This document shows positions 57,689 through 64,000 of a stretch of DNA of 64,000 nucleotides, in pieces. Position numbers and translations under genes: made by a program. The stretch is from Paenalcaligenes hermetiae (lineage in GTDB: Bacteria; Pseudomonadota; Gammaproteobacteria; Burkholderiales; Burkholderiaceae_B). Position 1 is the first letter of the stretch. Every line of letters begins with the position of its first letter. Below the pieces are notes generated by a model, which ran no database searches, was not told the DNA's origin, and saw nothing but the letters and a program-made list of their open reading frames with translations. The stretch is taken from NCBI RefSeq assembly GCF_039543645.1, contig NZ_BAABKD010000011.1:1-64000 (forward strand), in the 5' to 3' direction.

Positions 57689-58567
57689 ATGAGACTTTTT
57701 CGTTTGGGTGCTCACCATAAGTTTTTCTTATGGGCAGGAGTGGTGTTCTTAGGAGCTGGGGTAGCCGTTTGGGCTGGGTATCGGCATTTAGAGCAACAGC
57801 GTTTGCTGTTAGAGCAAAAAAATCGTCCTGTTTTGATTGAGCGGGTTGTCGCTGCACAGGATTTACCAGCAGGAACGGTTTTACATGAAATGCATTTAGC
57901 TGTTCGTGCTTTTCCTCAACAGTCTATACCTGCTGATAGTGTGACGCCGGAGCAGTATACACGGCTTCTGGGAATGGTATTACGCGGTCCTATTAAAGCG
58001 GGCGATATGGTTTTGGGGGTTCACACTGTAGCGGCGACAACAGAGCATTTTTCAGCACGCTTAGCAAATGGAAGAAGAGCTGTGACAATGCCAGTGGATC
58101 AAATTAATGCGCTGGCCGGATTGTTACGAGCAGGTGATCTGGTTGATTTGTATGTCAGTTTCGATCATCAGCGTCGTAAAGTGACAGCCCCGTTGTTGCA
58201 AGGGGTATTGGTACTAGCCACTGATGATAATACGGATCAACAAGGAGGTACAGGAAGCTATGCGACGGTGACTTTAGATTTGAGTCCAGAAGATGGGGCT
58301 AAGTTGGTGGCTGCTCGCCAAGTAGGCATGATCACCGCGATGTTACGTAACCCACATGATATGCATCTATCGGATAAGGCGGTACGTGGAGATTTAGCGA
58401 CTTTATTAGGCTTGTCTACGAGCGCTACAGAATTTAAGTCCGTGCCTGTCATTTATGGAAATAAAGTACCGCGACAGATACGTGCTACAGATGCTAAGCC
58501 AGCAGCAGTGCGTGAGGCGGTTGTAACCATTCCCACAGCTGAGCAGCTGAGTTATCTACAGGAGTGA
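57689..58567 (+). CDS. cpaB: CpaB/RcpC pilus assembly protein
   Basis: A 292-residue protein with one N-terminal membrane segment (FFLWAGVVFLGAGVAVWAGY), a SAF-like domain (VVAAQDLPAGTVLHEMHLAV, GPIKAGDMVLGVH) and the RcpC part (RAVTMPVDQINALAGLLRAG, DLVDLYVSF). CpaB links the secretin to the inner-membrane parts. aaaggagtgatc precedes the ATG. The usual order cpaB-cpaC-cpaF is kept. Confidence 0.92.
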   Translation: MRLFRLGAHHKFFLWAGVVFLGAGVAVWAGYRHLEQQRLLLEQKNRPVLIERVVAAQDLPAGTVLHEMHLAVRAFPQQSIPADSVTPEQYTRLLGMVLRGPIKAGDMVLGVHTVAATTEHFSARLANGRRAVTMPVDQINALAGLLRAGDLVDLYVSFDHQRRKVTAPLLQGVLVLATDDNTDQQGGTGSYATVTLDLSPEDGAKLVAARQVGMITAMLRNPHDMHLSDKAVRGDLATLLGLSTSATEFKSVPVIYGNKVPRQIRATDAKPAAVREAVVTIPTAEQLSYLQE

Positions 58568-58571
58568 TGCG

Positions 58572-59945
58572 ATGAAGCCATTTCGTCTCTTGTTTTTTCT
58601 GTTGCTTGGGGTGTATTGGAGTGCTAGCTCAGGAGCGCAGTCAGCCACACATTGGTTGTTACATATAGGGGAAATGCGCATTATGGAGATCCCTGATGTG
58701 GCGCGTGTGGCTGTGGGAGATGGTCATGTTATTAATGCTGTGACCTCCGACGATAAAGAGGTATTAGTGTTTGCTCGTAATCCTGGAGCGAGTACATTGA
58801 CGGTTTGGACTCAATCAGGGGGGCACCGGACTTTTTATGTAGAGGTTAAAGAGCCGATGCAAACCCAAGCTGTGCATGAGTTAAAAGAACTATTGCAACG
58901 TATACCTCAATTGCAGGTGAGTGTTGTTGGAGATCAAGTAGTAGTAGAGGGTGCACAGTTAACAGCCACGCACCGACAGCAGCTCGAGGAGCTGAAAAAG
59001 CGATATCCCCAAATCTTAGATCTAAGCCATACCATGTCTTGGGAGCCGATGGTGTTACTCGACGTTAAGGTCTTAGAGATTCCTAGAAATCTGATGCAAG
59101 AGTTAGGCGTACGATGGGCTGATCAAAGCGAGGGTGGTTTGCATGCAGGACTGGCTTGGGATGGAGGTAGCGCTAAGCTGCTCGATAGACCGGGCGAGGT
59201 AGTCATGCCTTTACCGTATCAGCCTGGAGCGATGGCAGGATATTTTGGCTTGAATGCCTTGTTAGCGGCTCGTCTTCAAGCGTTAAGCCAGACAGGACAG
59301 GCAGTTGTGCTTGCTCAACCTCAGCTATTAGCACGTAGCGGGGCTACCGCTGAGTTTTTAGCGGGTGGCGAAGTGCCTTACTCCACTACGGATCAAAATG
59401 GAAATGCGAATACGTCGTTCAAACCGTATGGGGTTTCATTAAAAATAACGCCTTTTTTGGAAAGCTCAGGAGCGGTGCGTTCCCATGTGGATGTAGAGGT
59501 CAGCTCTATTGATCCGAGCTTATCTATTCCTACGGGCCCTTCATTAAAAACGCGTCGTGCTAGTACAGAGTTTAATGTGCAGTCGGGGCAGACTTTAGTA
59601 TTAGCAGGATTTATTTCGCGGGATATGGCTGAGAATGCGTATCGAGTCCCTGGTCTGCATCATATTCCTATTTTGGGGCAGCTTTTCCAATCTAAACGTT
59701 ATCAACGCAATGAGACTGAGCTTGCTATTTTTGTCACGCCGTACTTGGTGGACGCTCAGCATCAATCCTTACAGCAACGAGTTAATAGTGCTCAACAGAT
59801 GATCAATGAGCACTTTATTGCCCCAGTTTTAAATCATCCTATCGAAAACCCAGTTTCCAAGGTCGCGACGATCGGGTGGAATCCTTGGTTGGGAGCGGGT
59901 TCACAATGGCAAGTAGCAGAGGAGCAATATGCAGTTACACCTTGA
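58572..59945 (+). CDS. cpaC: CpaC/RcpA outer-membrane secretin
   Basis: A 457-residue secretin: signal peptide LLFFLLLGVYWSASSGAQ, N-terminal N-domain region (MRIMEIPDVARVAVGDGHVI), and the C-terminal secretin domain with RTLVLAG-type motif GQTLVLAGFISRDMAENAYR, VPGLHHIPILGQLFQSKRYQ and ELAIFVTPYLVD. It forms the pore for the Tad pilus. It overlaps the FHA-CpaF gene by 17 bases. Confidence 0.94.
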   Translation: MKPFRLLFFLLLGVYWSASSGAQSATHWLLHIGEMRIMEIPDVARVAVGDGHVINAVTSDDKEVLVFARNPGASTLTVWTQSGGHRTFYVEVKEPMQTQAVHELKELLQRIPQLQVSVVGDQVVVEGAQLTATHRQQLEELKKRYPQILDLSHTMSWEPMVLLDVKVLEIPRNLMQELGVRWADQSEGGLHAGLAWDGGSAKLLDRPGEVVMPLPYQPGAMAGYFGLNALLAARLQALSQTGQAVVLAQPQLLARSGATAEFLAGGEVPYSTTDQNGNANTSFKPYGVSLKITPFLESSGAVRSHVDVEVSSIDPSLSIPTGPSLKTRRASTEFNVQSGQTLVLAGFISRDMAENAYRVPGLHHIPILGQLFQSKRYQRNETELAIFVTPYLVDAQHQSLQQRVNSAQQMINEHFIAPVLNHPIENPVSKVATIGWNPWLGAGSQWQVAEEQYAVTP

Positions 59946-61557
59946 TTTGTGCTTTCAAAATGGCCATCAAGAACAGCGTCAGCTGTCCGTGCCAATAACA
60001 ATAGGAAAAAGCAGTGATAACGACGTGGTAATTGGGGGTTGGCGGGTGATGAAAGAGCACGCCCAGATTTTTCTAGAAGGGCAGGCGCTCTATATTGAGG
60101 ATTTTGGCACATTGGGTGGAACGGTAGTAAATCAAAAGCGAATTAGTCGCTATGGTCCTCTCAAAGTAGGTGACGAGATTATTATCGGGGCGTGTTTAAT
60201 TACTGTTCTACGTATTGTGGAGACAGAAGTATTAACTTCAGTGAGTAATACACCTTCTGTCATGCCGCATAGGGAAGTCCCAGATCGTCATGCTCAGCAA
60301 AAGCTACGGCAGCTACAGTCATTTTTACATCAGCAGTTAGTTCAAGAATTGGATCTGCGACGTAAAGATATTGAGGCGCTGTCAGATACACAATTACGAG
60401 AGCAGGCGCGTGTGCATTTGTTGCGCATTTTAACTGAGCAGTCAGAACAAAGCTGGCCGTGTTCACAAGAACAGCTGATCAATTTGGTTTTAAATGAGGC
60501 CATAGGTCTAGGGCCATTAGAGCCTTTACTTGCCGAGGAGGATATCACGGAGATTATGGTGAATGGCTTCGATCAGATTTATGTGGAACGAGGGGGTAAA
60601 TGTGAGTGGGTGTCTGCGTCGTTCAGTAGCGAAGCCGCTCTATTAGCCATTATCGAACGCATTGTGAGTCCTTTAGGTCGGCGTATTGATGACTCCTCAC
60701 CCATGGTGGATGCGCGTTTAAAAGACGGCTCTAGGGTAAATGCAGTGATTGCACCGGTTGCTATTCACGGCCCGTGCTTAACTATTCGTAAGTTCAGTCG
60801 GCACCGCTTGGACTTAGTGCAGCTTCAGCAAAAAGGGGCATTGAGTGCAGTGATGGCGCAGTTTTTACAATATTGCGTTCAACATAAAAAAAATATGGTT
60901 GTTGCTGGCGGTACAGGTAGCGGTAAAACCACTTTATTGAATAGTTTGTCGAATTACATTCCAGATCATGAGCGCATTATTACCATTGAGGATGCAGCAG
61001 AACTACAGCTAAAGCAGGGCAACGTAGTTAGTTTAGAGGCTCGCCCTGCAAACAGTGAGGGTAAAGGATTAATTACGATCCGTGATTTGGTACGTAATGC
61101 ACTACGAATGCGTCCTGATCGTATTGTGGTGGGCGAGTGTCGTGGGGCTGAAGCCTTTGATATGTTGAGTGCAATGAACACCGGGCATGAAGGTTCATTA
61201 ACAACGCTTCATGCCAATAGCCCACGAGATGCTTTAGCTCGTTTAGAGACGCTTATTTTAATGGCTGGTATGGATTTACCTTTGCATGCTGTTCGGGAGC
61301 ATATTGCAAGTGCGCTGCATTTAATCATACAGCAAAGTCGTTTACAAGACGGGAGACGGGTCATTAGCCGGATTAGTGAGATTACAGGCATGGAAAGTGG
61401 GCGTATTCAGATGCAAGACTTATTTGTATTTGATCCAGCACGACACACTTTTTATGCCACTGGGGTGATGCCTTTGTGTTTTGGCGATATGTTGAATTCA
61501 GTGCCAGCGGAGTGGTTCATGCCTACATCAGGAGAGTGTTATGTGGCTAGTGCTTAG
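59929..61557 (+). CDS. cpaF: FHA-domain fused to CpaF/TadA pilus ATPase
   Basis: A 542-residue protein. Residues 5-95 form an FHA domain (VPITIGKSSDNDVVIGGWRV, HAQIFLEGQALYIEDFGTLG) that binds phospho-Thr. From about 120 on it is CpaF: Walker A VVAGGTGSGKTTLLNS (about residue 325), then RIITIEDAAELQLK, RMRPDRIVVGECRGAEAFD and HEGSLTTLHANSP. It powers Tad pilus assembly. No TadZ gene is present in the operon; the FHA part might stand in as a location signal. It overlaps cpaC and tadB. Confidence 0.93.
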   Translation: MQLHLDLCFQNGHQEQRQLSVPITIGKSSDNDVVIGGWRVMKEHAQIFLEGQALYIEDFGTLGGTVVNQKRISRYGPLKVGDEIIIGACLITVLRIVETEVLTSVSNTPSVMPHREVPDRHAQQKLRQLQSFLHQQLVQELDLRRKDIEALSDTQLREQARVHLLRILTEQSEQSWPCSQEQLINLVLNEAIGLGPLEPLLAEEDITEIMVNGFDQIYVERGGKCEWVSASFSSEAALLAIIERIVSPLGRRIDDSSPMVDARLKDGSRVNAVIAPVAIHGPCLTIRKFSRHRLDLVQLQQKGALSAVMAQFLQYCVQHKKNMVVAGGTGSGKTTLLNSLSNYIPDHERIITIEDAAELQLKQGNVVSLEARPANSEGKGLITIRDLVRNALRMRPDRIVVGECRGAEAFDMLSAMNTGHEGSLTTLHANSPRDALARLETLILMAGMDLPLHAVREHIASALHLIIQQSRLQDGRRVISRISEITGMESGRIQMQDLFVFDPARHTFYATGVMPLCFGDMLNSVPAEWFMPTSGECYVASA

Positions 61558-62386
61558 TTTAATGGCTTGGGGGACCGTGGCGGTCTTAGGGTTGGTTTAC
61601 CTACCGCAATTGTGGCGTTATGGGCAAACTTTAAAGCAGTATTTTTTACAGCGCTCAGAGCAAGATCTTGCAGCCCGGTTTGTTTTTATTCAAGGGCATG
61701 CACTGGCACCATTGTTTTGGGTATCTTTAGTGGTGGGGGCAGGGCTGTTTGGTTGGGCTACCGGCTCTTGGTGGTGGATGCTTATTGGGGCGATGTTGAG
61801 TGTAATGGTCTGGCCGTTAGCGCTACGGTGGTGGAAAAAGCGGCGCTTACAACATTATGAAAAACAGCTGCCTGATTATTTGTTGGCGTTGGCTGGAGCG
61901 TTACGCGCTGGTAGTAGCTTGGCTGTGGCTATGCAACGCATGACACCATTGTGTCATGCCCCTTTGGTGCAGGAACTAAGCCTAGTTTTACGTGAACAAA
62001 GAATGGGAGTAGCGCGAGATGAAGCGTTTGCTAGGCTGTATGCGCGTATGCCCTGCGAAGGAAACAGCCTACTGCGATCGGCGCTGGCAGTGGCAGGACA
62101 AAGCGGTGGGGGGTTAGCTGACTTGCTTGAATCCATGGCGCATACGATTAATCAACGGCTGTATATAGAGGGCAGGATTCGAGCGCTTACAGCCCAAGGG
62201 CGAATTCAGGCTTGGGTGATGGTGGCATTGCCTTTCCTGGTAGGAGCCGCTTTATATGTGTTAGACAGTGCTTTGATCGCGCCTTTGTGGCAAGAAGCTT
62301 CGGGGCGCTGGGTGCTATTAACCATTATTGTGTTAGAAGCACTTGGGTTGTGGTTAATTTATCGTATCGTAAATATCCGTTTATAG
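61541..62386 (+). CDS. tadB: TadB inner-membrane platform protein
   Basis: A 281-residue protein with membrane segments (MWLVLSLMAWGTVAVLGLVY, LFWVSLVVGAGLFGWATGSW, WVMVALPFLVGAALYVLDSA) and the T2SS-F-type cytoplasmic domain LPDYLLALAGALRAGSSLAV and LVLREQRMGVARDEAFARLY. With TadC it forms the platform moved by CpaF. The ATG overlaps cpaF by 17 bases and follows aggagagtg. Confidence 0.92.
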   Translation: MWLVLSLMAWGTVAVLGLVYLPQLWRYGQTLKQYFLQRSEQDLAARFVFIQGHALAPLFWVSLVVGAGLFGWATGSWWWMLIGAMLSVMVWPLALRWWKKRRLQHYEKQLPDYLLALAGALRAGSSLAVAMQRMTPLCHAPLVQELSLVLREQRMGVARDEAFARLYARMPCEGNSLLRSALAVAGQSGGGLADLLESMAHTINQRLYIEGRIRALTAQGRIQAWVMVALPFLVGAALYVLDSALIAPLWQEASGRWVLLTIIVLEALGLWLIYRIVNIRL

Positions 62387-62395
62387 AGGGGCAGG

Positions 62396-63214
62396 ATGTG
62401 GTTGGGAATTAGTTTGGCTTGTGCTTTTATAAGCTGTGGGGTGTTGTTGTGGGGGCTATTTAGACCTTTGTGGGCTAGACCTAGGCAGGATGCGGTTTTG
62501 CCAAAAACTTGGTGGTCGCCGTGGTGGCAAGCTTGGGTTGAGATTTGTCGTCCTTTTTTTAGTTGGCGCTATCGGTTGCGTTTGCAGCGGCTTCTTCGTT
62601 TAGATGAAATACAAATAGAGGTGTTTTTTGCTAGACAGTGTGCTGGAGCCATGCTGGGGGCGTTAGTGGGGGTGCTAGTTGGGGGGATTTGGATGGGGGT
62701 TATAGGTCTAGGGTTAGGTTTTTACCTGCCTATATTAGGATGGCAGCGACGTTTGCGTTTACAACAACAGCAAATGCAGTATGACTTTCCTTTTATGCTG
62801 GACTTATTAACTTTGAGTTTAGAGGCTGGTATGGGGGCGTGGATGGCATTACAACTCTGCGTACAGCATTTGCCTGACCAGGCTTTACGCGCTCATCTAC
62901 AAAAGGTGTTAGATGAGTTGCGCACAGGGGTACCAAGGGATGAGGTTTTAACACGGCTAGCTAATCAAGTGGATTTAGATGAAATGCAGGCTTTTGTTGC
63001 GGCCTGGCAGCAGTCGTTAGATATGGGGGTTAGTTTAGGGCCGTTATTGCGACAGCAAGCACAGCAACGGCGCCAAGAGCGTTTTCTGCGAGCTGAAAAA
63101 AAAGCCATGGAAGCCCCGGTGAAAATGCTTTTTCCTTTAGTCACTTGTATTTTTCCATGTACGTTTTTAGTCATTGGTTATCCTTTGGTATTTCAATTAT
63201 GGCAAGCTTTTTAG
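62396..63214 (+). CDS. tadC: TadC inner-membrane platform protein
   Basis: A 272-residue protein. The T2SS-F domain is FPFMLDLLTLSLEAGMGAWM, VLDELRTGVPRDEVLTRLAN and AAWQQSLDMGVSLGPLLRQQ. Membrane helices flank it (GAMLGALVGVLVGGIWMGV, MLFPLVTCIFPCTFLVIGYP). It pairs with TadB. gaggggcagg precedes the ATG. It overlaps the next small gene by 16 bases. Confidence 0.92.
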   Translation: MWLGISLACAFISCGVLLWGLFRPLWARPRQDAVLPKTWWSPWWQAWVEICRPFFSWRYRLRLQRLLRLDEIQIEVFFARQCAGAMLGALVGVLVGGIWMGVIGLGLGFYLPILGWQRRLRLQQQQMQYDFPFMLDLLTLSLEAGMGAWMALQLCVQHLPDQALRAHLQKVLDELRTGVPRDEVLTRLANQVDLDEMQAFVAAWQQSLDMGVSLGPLLRQQAQQRRQERFLRAEKKAMEAPVKMLFPLVTCIFPCTFLVIGYPLVFQLWQAF

Positions 63215-63594
63215 CATCTGATCCGTTATGGATACAGACAGGGGTGCGTCTTTATCAAGCTCAAGGTATGTGGGCACGTTTGTATGGTTGGCATGTGTTT
63301 ACTTATCCACAGCACGCTTTGTATTTTGCTCATTGTCGTGCTGTCCAAGGGATTGGGCTAAAACAGCCCTTATGGGTCGTATTTGTGGATAGGGAGGGCC
63401 GACCACTGCGGACCTGGCAGCGTTTACAGTTCGTATGTAGTTGCTGGGATAAACGGGTGCATGGTGTAATAGAAACGGCAATTTCTAATACAAAAAAGCG
63501 CCATCAATTGTGGATGGCGCTAGCACAACATGGAATAGCTCAGACTATACCTTGGCGGGTAAATTGTTTTGGCCAAAGACGCTGCGATAAATAG
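63199..63594 (+). CDS. DUF192-like protein at the end of the tad operon
   Basis: A 131-residue protein. The segment LKQPLWVVFVDREGRPLRTW, with an upstream YFAHCRAVQGIG and a later VCSCWDKRVHGVIETAI, resembles the DUF192 pattern (small-ligand or envelope-associated, function unknown), often found at tad loci. ATG 63199 is preferred; longer forms run back through tadC. No clear ribosome binding site, but translation may couple to tadC. The 3' end overlaps the convergent BPSS1780-like gene by 50 bases. Confidence 0.55.
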   Translation: MASFLASDPLWIQTGVRLYQAQGMWARLYGWHVFTYPQHALYFAHCRAVQGIGLKQPLWVVFVDREGRPLRTWQRLQFVCSCWDKRVHGVIETAISNTKKRHQLWMALAQHGIAQTIPWRVNCFGQRRCDK

Positions 63595-64000
63595 GATAAA
63601 AGCTACTGTATAGAAGGGCCATCACAATGAGATTAACAGGGGTGATCAGAAAATGGGCTAGGCTTGCGTCGGTGATATGTAGCAAAAGCGATGCGAGCCA
63701 TTGCATTGCCATATAAATCAAAAACCAGCAAAAACCAAATATCAGCAAAGCCCCTTTATTACGCCAACATGCCACCATGGAATAAAACAGGGCTTTTTTC
63801 AACGGAATATGATGCCAACCCATAAGCGCCGGGGCATGCCAGAATAAAATTGAGATACCTGCATAGAGGATCCCAAAGAGCATAAAGGGTGCTTTAACGA
63901 CTTGCATTAGCGCGTCAGGGTCGATGCTGTCTTGTTCTAACACGGGCAGAATATTGTTAGTAAAAGGTAGCACTGCAATAAACCCAGCTAGCGTACAGCA
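63545..64000 (-). CDS. BPSS1780-like membrane protein, 5' part outside window
   Basis: The frame is open from the right edge of the window to the stop at 63545, so at least 151 residues are seen and the N-terminus is missing. It has four hydrophobic segments (APFMLFGILYAGISILFWHA, GALLIFGFCWFLIYMAMQWL, FLITPVNLIVMALLYSSFYP) and ends YRSVFGQNN. The K-A-L-F-Y-S segment before the second helix pair fits the BPSS1780 family, whose function is unknown. A GTG at 63973 is an alternative start but the frame continues upstream, so partial is more likely. Confidence 0.75.
   Translation of the reverse strand, partial: CCTLAGFIAVLPFTNNILPVLEQDSIDPDALMQVVKAPFMLFGILYAGISILFWHAPALMGWHHIPLKKALFYSMVACWRNKGALLIFGFCWFLIYMAMQWLASLLLHITDASLAHFLITPVNLIVMALLYSSFYPIYRSVFGQNNLPAKV

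Noticed and set aside
63145..63198. Longer start for the DUF192-like gene
   Set aside because: The extra 18 codons lie within the tadC C-terminus in another frame and look like shadow coding.

Overview
The window looks like part of a betaproteobacterial chromosome, probably Alcaligenaceae. The hints are a Bug/TctC-type solute-binding protein beside nadC, a BPSS1780-type membrane protein, a partial Sox/flavocytochrome c sulfide module and a Tad pilus locus of betaproteobacterial layout. This is inferred from gene content only; no 16S or other marker lies here. Roughly the first 24.9 kb is acquired DNA and the rest reads as a stable chromosomal backbone.

Region 1 (1-2317) is the left part of a Tn7-family transposon. 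It holds the 5' end of an aadA1 cassette, attI2, the class 2 integrase gene intI2 with its known internal ochre codon, a silent left arm, and the Tn7 left end with three TnsB-type binding sites. The transposon body continues out of the window to the left.

Region 2 (about 2318-24887) is an integrative conjugative-type element ending at a tRNA-Asn gene. A phage-like control module comes first: Cro-like and CI/LexA-like repressors, 15-bp palindromic operators, and lambda O/P-like replication genes. It is followed by an unexplained, strongly folded intergenic region (about 5.49-5.93 kb) whose likely promoter carries the same operator. Next is a complete VirB1-VirB11/VirD4 type IV secretion operon with TraL, TraM and TrbM-like genes, an EexN lipoprotein and an inserted hicAB toxin-antitoxin pair. 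The element closes with a TraC-like primase, ArdC, a Xis-like protein and a tyrosine integrase. No relaxase is visible.

Region 3 (25.1-38.6 kb) is chromosomal: a persulfide-response cluster (persulfide dioxygenase, BigR/SqrR, two YeeE/YedE halves), a CadR/CadA metal-efflux pair, a SulP anion transporter, a lipoate ligase-like gene, a TM2 protein, glycerol catabolism (glpK broken by a homopolymer frameshift, and glpD), an unrecognised gene, an NrtR/NadQ-like regulator and tRNA-Met.

Region 4 (38.6-49.8 kb) carries Bug-nadC with a twin-operator promoter, a LysR/CitMHS/AtuA catabolic cluster, a cholylglycine-hydrolase-family amidase, a CMD-family protein, an AraC/MFS pair, a Blc-type lipocalin, a CbiM-like membrane protein and a small lipoprotein. 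Region 5 (49.8-54.6 kb) is a leftward sulfur operon: a flavocytochrome-c-type flavoprotein, SoxY, SoxZ, a monoheme cytochrome, a second flavoprotein, and a YeeE-type thiosulfate transporter. Region 6 (54.8-63.6 kb) is a Tad/Flp pilus operon with an FHA-CpaF fusion, and the window ends inside a BPSS1780-like gene.

The most unusual points are the CI-operator-controlled structured leader ahead of the transfer operon, a transcription terminator and internal start inside the primase gene, repeated terminators between transfer genes, the glpK poly-G frameshift, the twin palindromes at the nadC promoter, and SoxYZ encoded with two flavocytochrome-type flavoproteins but no visible SoxAXB.
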